64,000 nucleotides of DNA from Chengkuizengella sediminis (GTDB lineage: Bacteria; Bacillota; Bacilli; Paenibacillales; KCTC-33759): the NCBI RefSeq assembly GCF_010078385.1, contig NZ_SIJC01000001.1, positions 892,162 through 956,161 on the forward strand. The letters run 5' to 3'. Numbering within the stretch: position 1 is the stretch's first letter; the number at the start of each line of letters is the position of its first letter. Below are positions 35,915-49,200 of this stretch, in pieces. Position numbers and translations under genes: made by a program. The notes beneath the pieces are model-generated. The model saw only the letters and a program-made list of their open reading frames with translations, did no database searches and was not told the DNA's origin.

Positions 35915-37285
35915 TTATTTTTTAAAAATCTTACTAGGATTCATAATATTATTAGGATCAAAAAGTGATTTTATTTGTCTCATGTATGATACTGAATTTC
36001 CATGTTGTTTGTACATATAATCAATCTTCCCAAGGCCAATACCATGTTCTCCACTACAAGTCCCTCCATTTTTCAATGCATAATCAACAATTTGTTCATT
36101 TATTTTTTTATAGAGACCTACTTCAGACTTATTTTCTGGATCTACTGAAAAAACGGCATGAAAGTTCCCGTCACCCACATGACCTAAGATCGCACATTCA
36201 ATCTTAGAATTATCCATCATCTTTCTTGTTTCATTAATTGCATTTGGCATAGCATTTAAAGGTACACATACATCTGTTGTCATCAGTTTTTTTTCAGGAT
36301 TCATTGATTTGATTGCAAAGGCTACTTCGTGCCTAATCTCCCATAAATTCTCCCTGTCTAAGTCATTAGTAGCTAATTGAATATTTATACAACCTTCTTC
36401 AATCAAAGCCTCTTTGGCAAGCTCATAATCATGATGAACTATGACTTCGTTTCCACCCAACTCCAGAAATAAAAAGGGGGCAATTGAAAAACTTCTTGAT
36501 TTATATCGATTGATCGCTTCAATCGTCCTTTCATCTATTAATTCAACCTTTTCAATCGATAAATCTCTTTTTTTCATTTTCAATACTGCATTCGATGCTG
36601 AAATCAAATCTGTAAACTCTACCATTGCTGTTAGCTTATATTTAGGAATACTATAAACACGTAAAGTGATCTCAGTGAAAACCCCCAGCGTAGCTTCAGA
36701 ACCTACAAATAGATTTGTTAGATTATATCCAGAAGAAGATTTAAGATATTGCCCCCCTACGTTCAACTCTTCACCATTTGCTAAAATAATTTGCATTCCT
36801 AATACTTGATCTTTCATAGCTCCATACCTGACACTATTTGTACCACTTGCATTAGTGGAGACCATTCCACCAATGGAAGCATCAATTGCTGGATCTATTG
36901 GAAAATGTAAATGATGTTCTTTTAAATAGTCATTTAATTGAACTCTAGTTACCCCAGGTTCAACTTTGACAAGAAAATTATCAGGTTGTATTTCAATGAT
37001 TTTATTCATTCTTGTCATATTCATAGAAATTCCCCCTTTTATAGGAATAACCTGACCTTCTACACTGGTACCCAAACCAAAAGGGACAACAGGTATTTTG
37101 TTTTCATTTGCATAGTTTAATATTTTTATAACATCGGCCTTGTTTTCTGGAAATACTACAACCTCTGGTAAATGAGAAGGATGATATGATGAGTGATCCT
37201 TGCTATGATCCAATAGAATATTTAACTCTTGACTAACATTATTTTCATTTTTAAAAATTTGATATAGATCTTGATATAAGTTCAT
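35915..37285 (-). CDS. GlcD-type FAD-linked 2-hydroxyacid dehydrogenase
   Basis: A 456-residue flavoprotein of the VAO/PCMH fold, like glycolate oxidase subunit GlcD and D-lactate dehydrogenase. The FAD-binding domain (about 35-220) has VVPFGLGTSVEGQ and IGGMVSTNASGTNSVRYG; the C-terminal cap domain has LGHVGDGNFH (about 373, metal-binding His residues) and CSGEHGIGLGK (about 418). No signal peptide. It lies 11 bases after the NRPS stop and 15 before the dioxygenase. The expected job is oxidation of (4-hydroxy)mandelate to the glyoxylate. Known pathways use an FMN (lactate-oxidase-type) Hmo instead, so this would be a non-orthologous replacement. GlcD-type enzymes usually prefer the D(R) hydroxyacid, which bears on the stereochemistry of the step before it. 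Housekeeping lactate or glycolate oxidation is the alternative. Confidence 0.85.
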   Translation of the reverse strand: MNLYQDLYQIFKNENNVSQELNILLDHSKDHSSYHPSHLPEVVVFPENKADVIKILNYANENKIPVVPFGLGTSVEGQVIPIKGGISMNMTRMNKIIEIQPDNFLVKVEPGVTRVQLNDYLKEHHLHFPIDPAIDASIGGMVSTNASGTNSVRYGAMKDQVLGMQIILANGEELNVGGQYLKSSSGYNLTNLFVGSEATLGVFTEITLRVYSIPKYKLTAMVEFTDLISASNAVLKMKKRDLSIEKVELIDERTIEAINRYKSRSFSIAPFLFLELGGNEVIVHHDYELAKEALIEEGCINIQLATNDLDRENLWEIRHEVAFAIKSMNPEKKLMTTDVCVPLNAMPNAINETRKMMDNSKIECAILGHVGDGNFHAVFSVDPENKSEVGLYKKINEQIVDYALKNGGTCSGEHGIGLGKIDYMYKQHGNSVSYMRQIKSLFDPNNIMNPSKIFKK

Positions 37286-37296
37286 TTGTTTTACCC

Positions 37297-40200
37297 CTAT
37301 TCATTGTGATCATTCACTTCAATCTCTGATTCTAGTTCACCAAATTTTACTTGAACTATCAGGTTTTCTCCTGTTTTAAATGTCACAAAACCTTTAGAAT
37401 CAACAAATCCTTCATTTTTGTTCAAAACGTTGTAGCTAACTAAATGTCTCCCTGAAAAGACCATACCGTTATCCATTTCTATGACCGGATTTATTTCCAC
37501 GATACCCTCTTCTTCTAATTGTGAATGGGTTAGATAATGATTAATAAAACCTTTTATAAAATTAACTTTCAGATCCATTTTTACAGCTATCGTTGGCGGT
37601 TTTTGACCCTTAAATAAAATCAAGGCGTTTTTCACTCTCTTTTCCCAAGCCAATTCATTGTGCAGTGCACCCTCTTCTAAGTAATAAAATAAATCTCTTC
37701 CATAGATAAAACCTTGTTTTTCTAACTGATCAATGTAATGTGCTTCATAAGGCTCTTCTACATTCCCCATATCAAACCATACTTTTAGTTCTGGTTTTGC
37801 TTTTTTCGTCATATCTTCGTAAATCGCTCGCTCACCTACCCATAATGAAGGAGATAGTGCTCCAACCATAGAGAACACATCAGGATATTTATAGGCTGAC
37901 CATAAGGCATGAACAGCGCCTAAAGACGAACCTATGATAGCTCTATTTTCTTTGGTAGGAATCGTTCTAAAGTGTTCATCTATATAAGGAATAATCGTGT
38001 TGATTAAAAACTCAGCATATGCTTTAGCCTTTGAGCCATCCGTATTTAAAAATCTGTCATTGTATGGAATATATTCTTTGGCACGATGTTCGTTGCAATT
38101 ATAAATCCCTACAACGATCATTTCTTCGACAAGCCCTCTTTCCGTTAATTCCTTCAGTGTTTGATCTACTTTCCAGCCAATGGATTCCACGGTATCAGCA
38201 AACACGCTCTGTCCATCATGCATATAAACGACAGGATATCTTTTGTTCGTTGAAGCATAGGAATCAGGTAAATAGATTTGTAGATTTCGCCCTTCTACTT
38301 CTAACGTAAATACTTCCGTTCTAGCTTTTTTAGCTATAGAATTGTCATTTTTCATTGAGTTTTCTATTCTTTTCGCAAGCTGTTCAATCGTTGGGTATGA
38401 AAATATGTCACGTAAGGTCATCGGTACCTTCATTTCATTTTGCAATTTAGCTATCATAGACATCGCTTTTAATGAATGTCCTCCTAATTCAAAGAAATGT
38501 TCATGGATACCGATCGAATCTAAACCAAGCACTTCTTCCCAAAGATAAACCAATTGAATCTCTATATCATTTCTTGGGGCAACATACTGTACACCTGAAT
38601 GGTTTCCTTCTGGTTCAGGCAATGCATTTCGATTCAGCTTTCCATTTGCAGTGAGTGGAAGTTTTTCTAGTTGTATAAAATACGAAGGGGTCATATAGTT
38701 TGGCAATTTTTGTACTAAATAAGTCTTCACTTCAGATATATCCAGTTCTTGATCTGAAACAAAATACCCACATATTATTTTCTCACCATTTTTCTGCTCA
38801 CGAACTATAACAGCGACTTCTTGAATCGCTGGATAGGTAAGTAGATGACTTTCTATCTCTCCAAGTTCAATTCTATAACCTCTTATTTTCACTTGATGAT
38901 CTATACGACCCAAAAATTCGATATTACCATCAAATAACCACCGAGCTAAGTCTCCTGTTTTATATGCTTTAACACCCTGTTTTTGTTTAAGAGGATGATT
39001 TACAAAAGATTTTTTCGTTTTTTCTAGATCATTTAAATAACCTTCTGCTAAACATTCACCTGAGATATAAATTTCACCCGGAACACCAATCGGCACCAAA
39101 TTCTGATGTTTATCCAGTATTGAGATATGTGTATTTGAGATAGGTTGACCAATCGGGATTTTGTTTCCTTCTAATCCTGTCACTTGGTAATAGATGCACC
39201 CGATACTTGCTTCGGTTGGACCGTATAAATTAGAGATTTGGATCGTACCAAATCTTTTTTGAAAAGTATAAATGGTTGAAGAAGTAATCTCTTCCCCACC
39301 AATAATGATACTTTTTAATGAAGATAACTTATGATGAAGACTCTCTTTGTGCTCTAACTGTTCTACAATCATGTTAAATACAGAAGGTACAAAATCCGTC
39401 AATGTTACTCCATACTTCTCAATCGTTGAGGAAACACCTTCTGCTGTCAAATCCATAGATTTAGACGGCATTACCGTTTTCCCACCATTAATCAGCGGCC
39501 AGAACAATTGCCAAACGGCACTGTCATACACATGATTTGTTGTTTGTAACACAGATTGTGAGGACGACTGCTCAAAGTAATCATTCATCCAACTAAATCG
39601 ATTCGTAATTCCTTTATGTGGAACTTCCACCCCTTTTGGTTTCCCAGTCGAACCAGAAGTATAAATCACATAAATGATATCATCTGGATTCATATCGAAA
39701 TCTGGATTCACTGGTTCCTCAGATAATTTATTCTGATCAACAAGTATACACGGCACATCAAAATGCTCTTGTTGTAAATAAGACTCTTTATTCAATAATA
39801 AAACCTTACTTCTTATTTCATTAAGAATAAAACTGCTTCTCTCAATTGGCCAATTCACATCCAAAGGGACAAAAGCTGCACCTGTCTTCATTACCCCAAA
39901 CAATGAAATTAATAGCTCTATACTTCGATCCATAAGTATAGGAACAAAGGAACCCTTACCCACACCGTAGGATTTTAATGTCTTCGCTAAATCGTTGGAT
40001 TTTCTATTTAATTCTAAGTAATTTATGCTTTCATCTTCATATTGACCTGCTAAGGAATGCGGTGTTTTTTTCACTTGTTCCTCTATCCATCGATGGATCA
40101 TTTTATGTTTTGGATAATCCACTTCTGTATCATTGAACTCCACTAATAATTGATGTTTTTCTGCGTCAGACAATATATTAAACTCACGTAAAGTCATTTC

Positions 40201-43200
40201 TGGCTGTTCTACAATCTTTTCTACCAAAAATCTCAAATGCGTAATCATTCGTTCTATCGTTTCTTTCTTAAATAGTTTAGTACAATAATCCATACTCAAG
40301 ATGAGCTCCCCATTACCTTCAGTTGCTGTAAGTGTAAGGTCAAATTTGGAAATCCTATTTTGTAACGGGTACGGTTGGAAACTTAGATTCTCTATGGTTA
40401 TTTCCTGCGTCTCCACATTCAACACATTAAACAACACACTGAACAATGGATTTCGACTTGTATCTCTTGTTAAGTCTAATTTGTCAATCATTTCTTCTAA
40501 CGGATAGCTTTCATTTTCCATCGCCTGCAACGTCGTATCTTTGACTTCTGCTAAGAAAGATTCAAACGTTTTATACCCTTTAGGCATGTTTCGTATTGCT
40601 ACCGTATTTACAAACATCCCCATAATCGATTCAACATCCACATGATTTCTACCAGCCACAGGTGAACCAACAATAATATCTTCCTGTCCTGCATATTTGG
40701 ATAACAAAGTCATGTAAGCTGCTAGCAACACCATGTAAAGCGTAGTGTTCGTTTCTTGAGCCAACTTATTTATTTTTTGAGTTAAATTCTTATCCCAATA
40801 AAATTCAATTGTCTCTCCTTCAAAGCTTTGCATCGCAGGTCGAGGGTAATCTGTTGGTAATTCCAATATTGGAATGTCACCTGCAAATTGTGCTAACCAA
40901 TACTGCTCTTGTTTTTGCATCTCTTCCGTTGCTTGCTGACCCTGCTGCCACTCTGCAAAATCTTTATATTGAATCCGTAGATCAGCCAATTTATTCCCTT
41001 CATAAAGCTGTATAAAATCTTGAATCAAAATATTCATAGACACACCATCGGAAATAATATGATGCATATCAAAGAACAATAGGTGCTCATCTTGAGTTCT
41101 TTCTATTAAATTCACTCTCAATAAAGGTGCCTGACTTAAATCAAACGGTTGTATAAAGCTTGATACCAATGTTTCTATTTCGTGTTTCTCTTTTTTATAA
41201 TAACGGACCTCAAACTCTATTTCTGAATGAATACGTTGAGCAGGTTCTTCTTCTATTATTTCAAAAGAGGTTCTCAAACTTTCATGGCGAGAAATCAAAG
41301 CATTGATCGCTTTTTCAAATCGTACTCGGTCAAATGCTCCTTTAACTGTCAGCAACGAAGGCATATTATAACTTGTTTCAGCACCTTCTAACTGTTGTAA
41401 TACATATAACCTTTTTTGCACAGAAGAAACAGGATACATCTCTTTTATTTTGGCCTGTGGAATCGAACTATGTTTCCTTTGTTTTAACTGTTGAAACTGT
41501 TTCGTTAAAAGCTCAATGGTTGGAAATGCAAATATATCTTTCAAAGTCACGGTAACTTGCATTTCCTTTTGAATCTTGGCCACTAAGTACATCGCTTTTA
41601 ATGAATGTCCTCCGAGTTCAAAGAAATTGTCTTGAATACCGATGATCAAATCTAATCCAAGCACTTCTTTCCATAAACCAACAAGTTGCCTCTCTATTTC
41701 GGTTCTTGGTGCAATATACTCTACACTTGAATGGTTTTCTTCTGGATCAGGCAAAGCATGTCGATCTATTTTTCCATTTTTTGTTACTGGCATGTAATCT
41801 AGTTGTACCAAGAAGGATGGAACCATATACTCTGGCAAAGAGTTTAATAAATATCCTCTTACTTCTTTTGGTTTTAAATCATTCGATGCCACATAGTACG
41901 CACATAAGAATGGACTTCCCTGCGTATCCTCTTCTTTTACAATCACGATTACTTCTTTGATTTGCTCATGGCTTAAGAAATGGGCTTCAACTTCTCCTAA
42001 TTCAACGCGGTATCCACGTATTTTCACTTGATGATCGGTTCGCCCCATATATTCAATATTACCATCAGGTAACCATCTCGCTAGATCCCCCGTTTTGTAC
42101 ATTTTCTTTCCTCTCATATATGGATGATTTACAAATCTTTCAGCCGTAAGATCAGGTCGATTCAAATACCCTCTTGCTAGGGCATCTCCAGCAATATACA
42201 AATCTCCAATGATTCCAACAGGTTGTAAGTTGTGATATTCATCCATAATCATCAACTCTGTGTTGGATATTCCTTTTCCGATCGGTGGAACAGATGAGAC
42301 ATTGTCACCTGTGATCGTATAGGCTGTCACCACATGTGTCTCAGTCGGCCCATAATGATTATGAACATCAACAGAATATTGTCCTAGATGCGTTTTTAAT
42401 TCATCTGATATCAATAATTGCTCTCCAGCGGTGATGATATGTGAAACAGATGCAGGCAATCGAGTCAAAAGATCTGAATCTGATGAGATAAACTTCAACA
42501 AGGCTGTAGGTAGTATTACAACATTCACTTGTTTTTCAAAAATAAAGTTAAACAGTAAGTCCGTATCTTTTTTCGTTTCTTCTCCAACAATATATAGTTC
42601 TCCACCTGCTAGTAAAGTTGAGAACATTTCCTGATAACATGCGTCAAAACTTAATGTAGCGTATTGCAGCACTTTACTATCAAATGGAATTTGTGTATGA
42701 TCCAATTCATAATAAACTAAGTTCACTAATGTTCGGTGTTCTAACATGACCCCTTTGGGTTGACCTGTTGAACCTGAGGTGTAAATAACATAGAGTAAAT
42801 CATCTCCACTTGATGGTAGTCCTAAATTAATTGTCTCCTCAAGCTCAAGGCTTGGATCATTCATATTAACGATATGACCCTCAAAAGAAACATTTTCAAT
42901 CCACTTTTTATCGGTTACCATGATTTTCATTTCACTATTTTGCAACATATAAACTTTTCTTTCTTCCGGGTAATGAGGATCAATTGGTAAAAAAGCTCCT
43001 CCTGCTTTTAATATCCCCCATATGCCGATGACCATCTCCAGGGAACGTTCCATCATGAGACCTACCACTTCATCTTTCAAAACTCCTTTTTCGCGTAACA
43101 CCCTTGCAACTTGATTAGATCGTTCATTTAATTGTTGATACGTTAATTGCTCATTTTCAAACACAACTGCAATATGATCCGGTGTTTTTTCCACCTGCTC

Positions 43201-46200
43201 TTCAAATAATTCATGAATTGTTTTTTCATTAGGATACACTGCAAAGGTATCATTGAAATCGACCAGTAGTTGATCTTTTTCTTGTTTAGATAAAAAGTCA
43301 ATCTCCCCCAACTTGATGGTTGGATCTTCTAAAAGCTGTACTATCATGCACTTCAAGTGCACGATCATTCGTTCCATCGTTTCTCTCTTAAATAGTTTCG
43401 TAGCATACTCCAAACTAAGGAAAAGTTCGCCATCCCCTTCAATAGCTGTGAGAGTCAGATCAAATTTGGAAATCCTATTTTCTATTGGATACGGCTGGAA
43501 ATTTAGATCCTCTAAAATTATTTCTTTCCTCTCCATGTTCAATACGTTAAATAACACACTGAACAATGGATTTCGACTTGTATCTCTTGTTAAATCTAGT
43601 TTGTCAATCATTTCTTCTAACGGATAGCTTTCATTTTCCATCCCTTGTAATGTGGTTTCTTTAACTTCTTCTAAGAAAGCGAAAAACGACTTCGAACCCT
43701 CTGGTTTATTACGTATGGCTAACGTATTTGCAAACATCCCCATAACCGACTCAACATCTGTATGATTTCTCCCTGCCACAGGTGAACCAACAATAATATC
43801 TTCTTGTCCTGCATATTTGGATAACAAAGTCATATAAGCTGCTAACAACACCATATAAAGCGTTGTGTTCGTTTCTTGAGCCAACTTATTTATTTTTCGA
43901 GTTAAATTCTTATTCCAATAAAATTCAATCGTTTCTCCTTCGAAGCTTTGCATCGCAGGTCGAGGGTAATCTGTTGGTAATTCCAGTACTGGAATATCAC
44001 CTGCAAATTGTGCTAACCAATACTGCTCTTGTTTTTGCATCTCTTTCATGGCTTGCTGACCCTGCTGCCACTCTACAAAATCTTTATAATGAATCCGTAG
44101 ATCAGCCAATTTGTTCCCTTCATAAAGCTGTATAAAATCTTGAATCAAAATATTCATAGACATACCATCAGAAATGATATGATGCATATCTAAGAACAAT
44201 AGATGCTCATCTTGAATTCTTTCTATTAAATTCACTCTTAATAAAGGTGCCTGACTTAAATCAAACGGCTGTATAAAGCTTGATACCAATGTTTCTAATT
44301 CGTGTTTTTCTTTTTTATAATAACGAACCTCAAACTCTATTTCTGGATGAATACGTTGGACTGGTTCTTCTTCTTTCATTTCAAAAGAGGTTCTTAAGCT
44401 TTCATGGCGAGAAATCAAAGCATTGATCGCTTTTTCAAATCGTACTTGGTCAAACTCTCCTTTAACTGTCATCATCAAAGGCATGTTATAACTGATACTG
44501 GCTTCTTCCAATTGATCTAATACATACAACCTTTTTTGAGCAGAAGAGACTGGATACACCTCTTCTATTTTCGTCCGTGGAATCGAACTATGTTTCCTTT
44601 GTTTTAACTGTTGAAACTGTTTCGTTAATTGCTCAATAGTTGGAGATGCAAATATATCTTTCAAAGTCACGGTAACTTGCATTTCCTTTTGAATCTTAGC
44701 CACTAAGTACATGGCTTTTAATGAATGTCCTCCGAGTTCAAAGAAATTATCTTGAATACCGATTGAATCAATTCCGAGCACTTCTTTCCATAAACGTACA
44801 AGTTGTTTCTCTATTTCGGTTCTTGGTGGAAGGTATTGTACACCTGAGTGATTCCCTTCTGGTTCAGGCAAGGCTTGTCTATCTATTTTCCCATTTTGTG
44901 CCAGCGGCATAACATCTAATGGAATCAAAAACGACGGAACCATATATTCTGGTAAAGATACCGATAAGAAATCTCTCACATCTTTTGGTTTTAATTCTTC
45001 TAAAGCAACATAATATCCACATAAATATTTACTACCCTGATTCTGCTCTTCTTTCACGATTACAATTACTTCTTTGATTTGTTCATGGCTTAAGAGTTGA
45101 GCTTCAATTTCTCCTAACTCCACACGATAACCCCGCACTTTCACCTGATGATCGGTTCGCCCAATATATTCAATATTTCCGTCTGGCAACCATCTCACAA
45201 GATCCCCTGTTTTATACATTTTCTTTCCTGATTTATAAGGATGTACTAAAAACTTTTCAGCAGTAAGGTCATGTCGATTCAAATATCCTCTGGCTAAAAC
45301 GTCTCCTGCTATATAGAGTTCTCCCGGGACCCCAATCGGTTGTAGGTTGTAATATTCATCCATAATCATCAACTCAGTGTTGGATATTCCTTTTCCGATC
45401 GGTGGAACCGCTGTGACATTTTCACCATCGATTGAATAAGTTGTCACCACATGTGCTTCAGAAGGACCATAATGATTATGAACAACAAGAGAATACTCTT
45501 TCAAATATGCTTTAAATTCATTGGACATAAATAATTGTTCCCCTGCGGTAATGATATGTGAAACACACGTTGGGAATTGAGCTAATAAATTAGAATCTGA
45601 AGAAATGAACTTCAGCAAGGCTGTTGGCATAAATATGGCATCTATTTGTTTCTGATCGATAAAGTTGAACAATATTTCTGGTTCTTGTTTAACTTTCTCT
45701 TCTACAATATATAGTTTCCCACCTACTAATAAGGTTGAGAATATTTCCTGATAACTCACATCAAAACTTGGTGAAGCATACTGTAAAACATTACCTTTAA
45801 ATGGAATAGATGTGTAATCTTGTTGGTAGTAAACTAGATTCACTAATGTTCTGTGTTCCACCATGATCCCTTTTGGCTGACCTGTTGAACCTGAAGTATA
45901 TATAATATAACTTAAATCAGATCCATTAGAGGGTAATGCTAAGTTCTTAGCCTCTCTTAAATAGATAGTTGGATCGTTTAAATTAAGGATATAACCCTCA
46001 AAAAACATCTGTTGTGATAACCATTTTTTGTCAGTCAATAAAATATTTATTTGACTATTTTGTAACATATAATTCCTTCTATCTTCTGGGTAATGAGGAT
46101 CAATCGCTAAAAATGCACCGCCTGCTTTTAAGATGCCTAATATTCCGATGACCATCTCTAAAGAACGCTCCGCCAAAAGACCTACGACTTTATCTTTTTG

Positions 46201-49200
46201 AACTCCTTTTTCGCGTAACACCCTTGCAACTTGATTAGATCGTTCATTTAATTGTTGATACGTTAATTGCTCATTTTCAAACACAACTGCAATATGATCC
46301 GGTGTTTTTTCCACCTGCTCTTCAAATAATTCATGAATTGTTTTTTCATTAGGATACACTGCAAAGGTATCATTGAAATCGACCAGTAGTTGATCTTTTT
46401 CTTGTTTAGATAAAAAGTCAATCTCCCCCAACTTGATGGTTGGATTTTCTAAAAGCTGTACTATCATGCACTTCAAGTGCACGATCATTCGTTCCATCGT
46501 TTCTCTCTTAAATAGTTTCGTAGCATACTCCATACTAAGGAAAAGTTCGCCATCCCCTTCAATAGCTGTGAGAGTCAGATCAAATTTGGAAATTCTATCT
46601 TCTATTGGATATGTCTGGAAATTTAGATCCTCTAAAATTATTTCTTTCCTCTCCATGTTCAATACGTTAAATAACACACTGAACAATGGATTTCGACTTG
46701 TATCTCTTGTTAAATCTAGTTTGTCAATCATTTCTTCTAACGGATAGCTTTCATTTTCCATCCCTTGTAATGTGGTTTCTTTAACTTCTTCTAAGAAAGC
46801 GAAAAACGACTTAGAATCCTCTGGTTTATTGCGTATGGCTAACGTATTTGCAAACATCCCCATAACCGACTCAACATCTGCATGATTTCTCCCTGCCACA
46901 GGTGAACCAACAATAATATCTTCTTGTCCTGCATATTTGGATAACAAAGTCATATAAGCTGCTAACAATACCATATAAACCGTTGTGTTCGTTTCTTGAG
47001 CCAACTTATTTATTTTTCGAGTTAAATTCTTATTCCAATAAAATTCAATCGTTTCTCCTTCGAAGCTTTGCATCGCAGGTCGGGGGTAATCTGTTGGTAA
47101 TTCCAGTACTGGAATATCACCTTCAAATTGTGCTAACCAATACTGCTCTTGTTTTTGCATCTCTTCCGTTGCTTGCTGACCCTGCTGCCACTCTGCAACA
47201 TCTTTATATTGAATCCGTAGATCAGCCAATTTGTTCCCTTCATAAAGCTGAATAACATCTTGAATCAAAATATTCATAGACACACCATCAGAAATGATAT
47301 GATGCATATCAAAGAACAATAGGTGCTCATCTTGAGTTCTTTCTATTAAATTCACTCTCAATAAGGGTGCCTGACTTAAATCAAACGGCTGTATAAAGCT
47401 TGATACCAATGTTTCTAATTCGTGTTCTTCTTTTTTATAATAACGAACCTCAAACTCTATTTCTGGATGAATACGTTGGACTGGTTCTTCTTCTTTCATT
47501 TCAAAAGAGGTTCTTAAGCTTTCATGGCGAGAAATCAAAGCATTGATCGCTTTTTCAAATCGTACTTGGTCAAACGCTCCTTTAACTGTCTGCACCGAAG
47601 GCATATTATAACTAATACTGGCTTCTTCCAATTGATCTAATACATACAACCTTTTTTGAGCAGAAGAGACTGGATACACTACTTTCGTTTTTACCTGTGG
47701 AATTGAAATGTATTCACTTTTATCCAACTTTTGTACCCTATTCACCAGTTGTTCGATCGTTGGATATGTAAATATATCTTTCAAAGTCACGATAACTTGC
47801 ATTTCCTTTTGAATCTTAGCCACTAAGTACATCGCTTTTAATGAATGTCCTCCGAGTTCAAAGAAATTGTCTTGAATACCGATTGAATCAATTCCGAGCA
47901 CTTCTTTCCACAAAAAAACCATGTGACTTTCATTTTCATTTCTTGGAGCTATATATACCTCATTTCTAGCCTGTTTTCCATCAGGATCAAGCAATGCTTT
48001 TCGATCAATTTTCCCATTAGGAGATAGTGGCATTTGATCTAGCTGTATAAAATAAGTTGGAACCATATACTCTGGTAGAGATTTTAATGCAACTTCTTTT
48101 AACTCAAAACTATTAAATTCTCTCCTGCAAACTACATAGGCACATAAAGTTTTATCACCAACTACATCTGTATTTACAGTGACCAAAGTTTCAGAAATAT
48201 CTGGGTGTTTTAAAAGCTGATTTTCAATTTCTCCTAATTCAATACGGAATCCTCTAATTTTTACTTGGTGGTCTTTCCGACCTACAAATTCAATATTGCC
48301 GTCTGGTAACCATCTGGCTAAGTCTCCCGTTTTGTATATTTTTTCTCCTTCTATAAAAGGATGATTTATAAATCTCTCATCTGTTAATTGATTGTTATTT
48401 AAATAACCTCGTGCTAATCCATCTCCACCTATACATAACTCTCCTACCACACCAATTGGAAGTAGTTTCTTTTTTTCATCTAGTATAAGAGCTTGATAGT
48501 TTCTTATTGGTTTTCCAATTGGTACTATTGGATTGCTTTCATCTTCTTTACATTGGTAAATTAATGCATTAATTGTCGTTTCTGTAGGACCGTACATATT
48601 ATAAATTTCATCTGCATTAACATACTTTTTGATTTTTTTATAAAGCGATGATTGAAACGCTTCTCCACCTAAAACAAGTCGATGATTCTTTGTTTTTTGT
48701 TCTAAACTATTAACTATCGCTTCCATTTGAGCTGGTACCATATCTATAAAATCAATTTCATTTTCTTGAATATACTGATAAAGCATTTCATAGTTAGAAT
48801 CCATTTCCTCTGTCATTAAGTGTAAAACAGCTCCACTACATAAGGCTGTAAAAATATGCTGAACAGATACATCAAAGACAGCTTTACTATATAACATATG
48901 TTTTTTGAACTTGTTGTACCCATAATCTTCTAAAAGTGCTAATACTTGATTTGTTAAACTTTTATGTTCAATCATCACCCCTTTAGGTTGACCTGTACTT
49001 CCAGAAGTGTATATGATATATGCTAATTGATGAGGACTAACTTCACTCAATTTAGTCGCTTCCTCATTTAGTTCTTCCAAATCTGTTACATCTAATGTCA
49101 TGCCAGAGAACTGAATATCTATCTCTTTCATATATTCATAATCCGTAATTAAATAATCACTATGACTATCTTTTAAAACATACTCAATTCTCTCTTTGGG

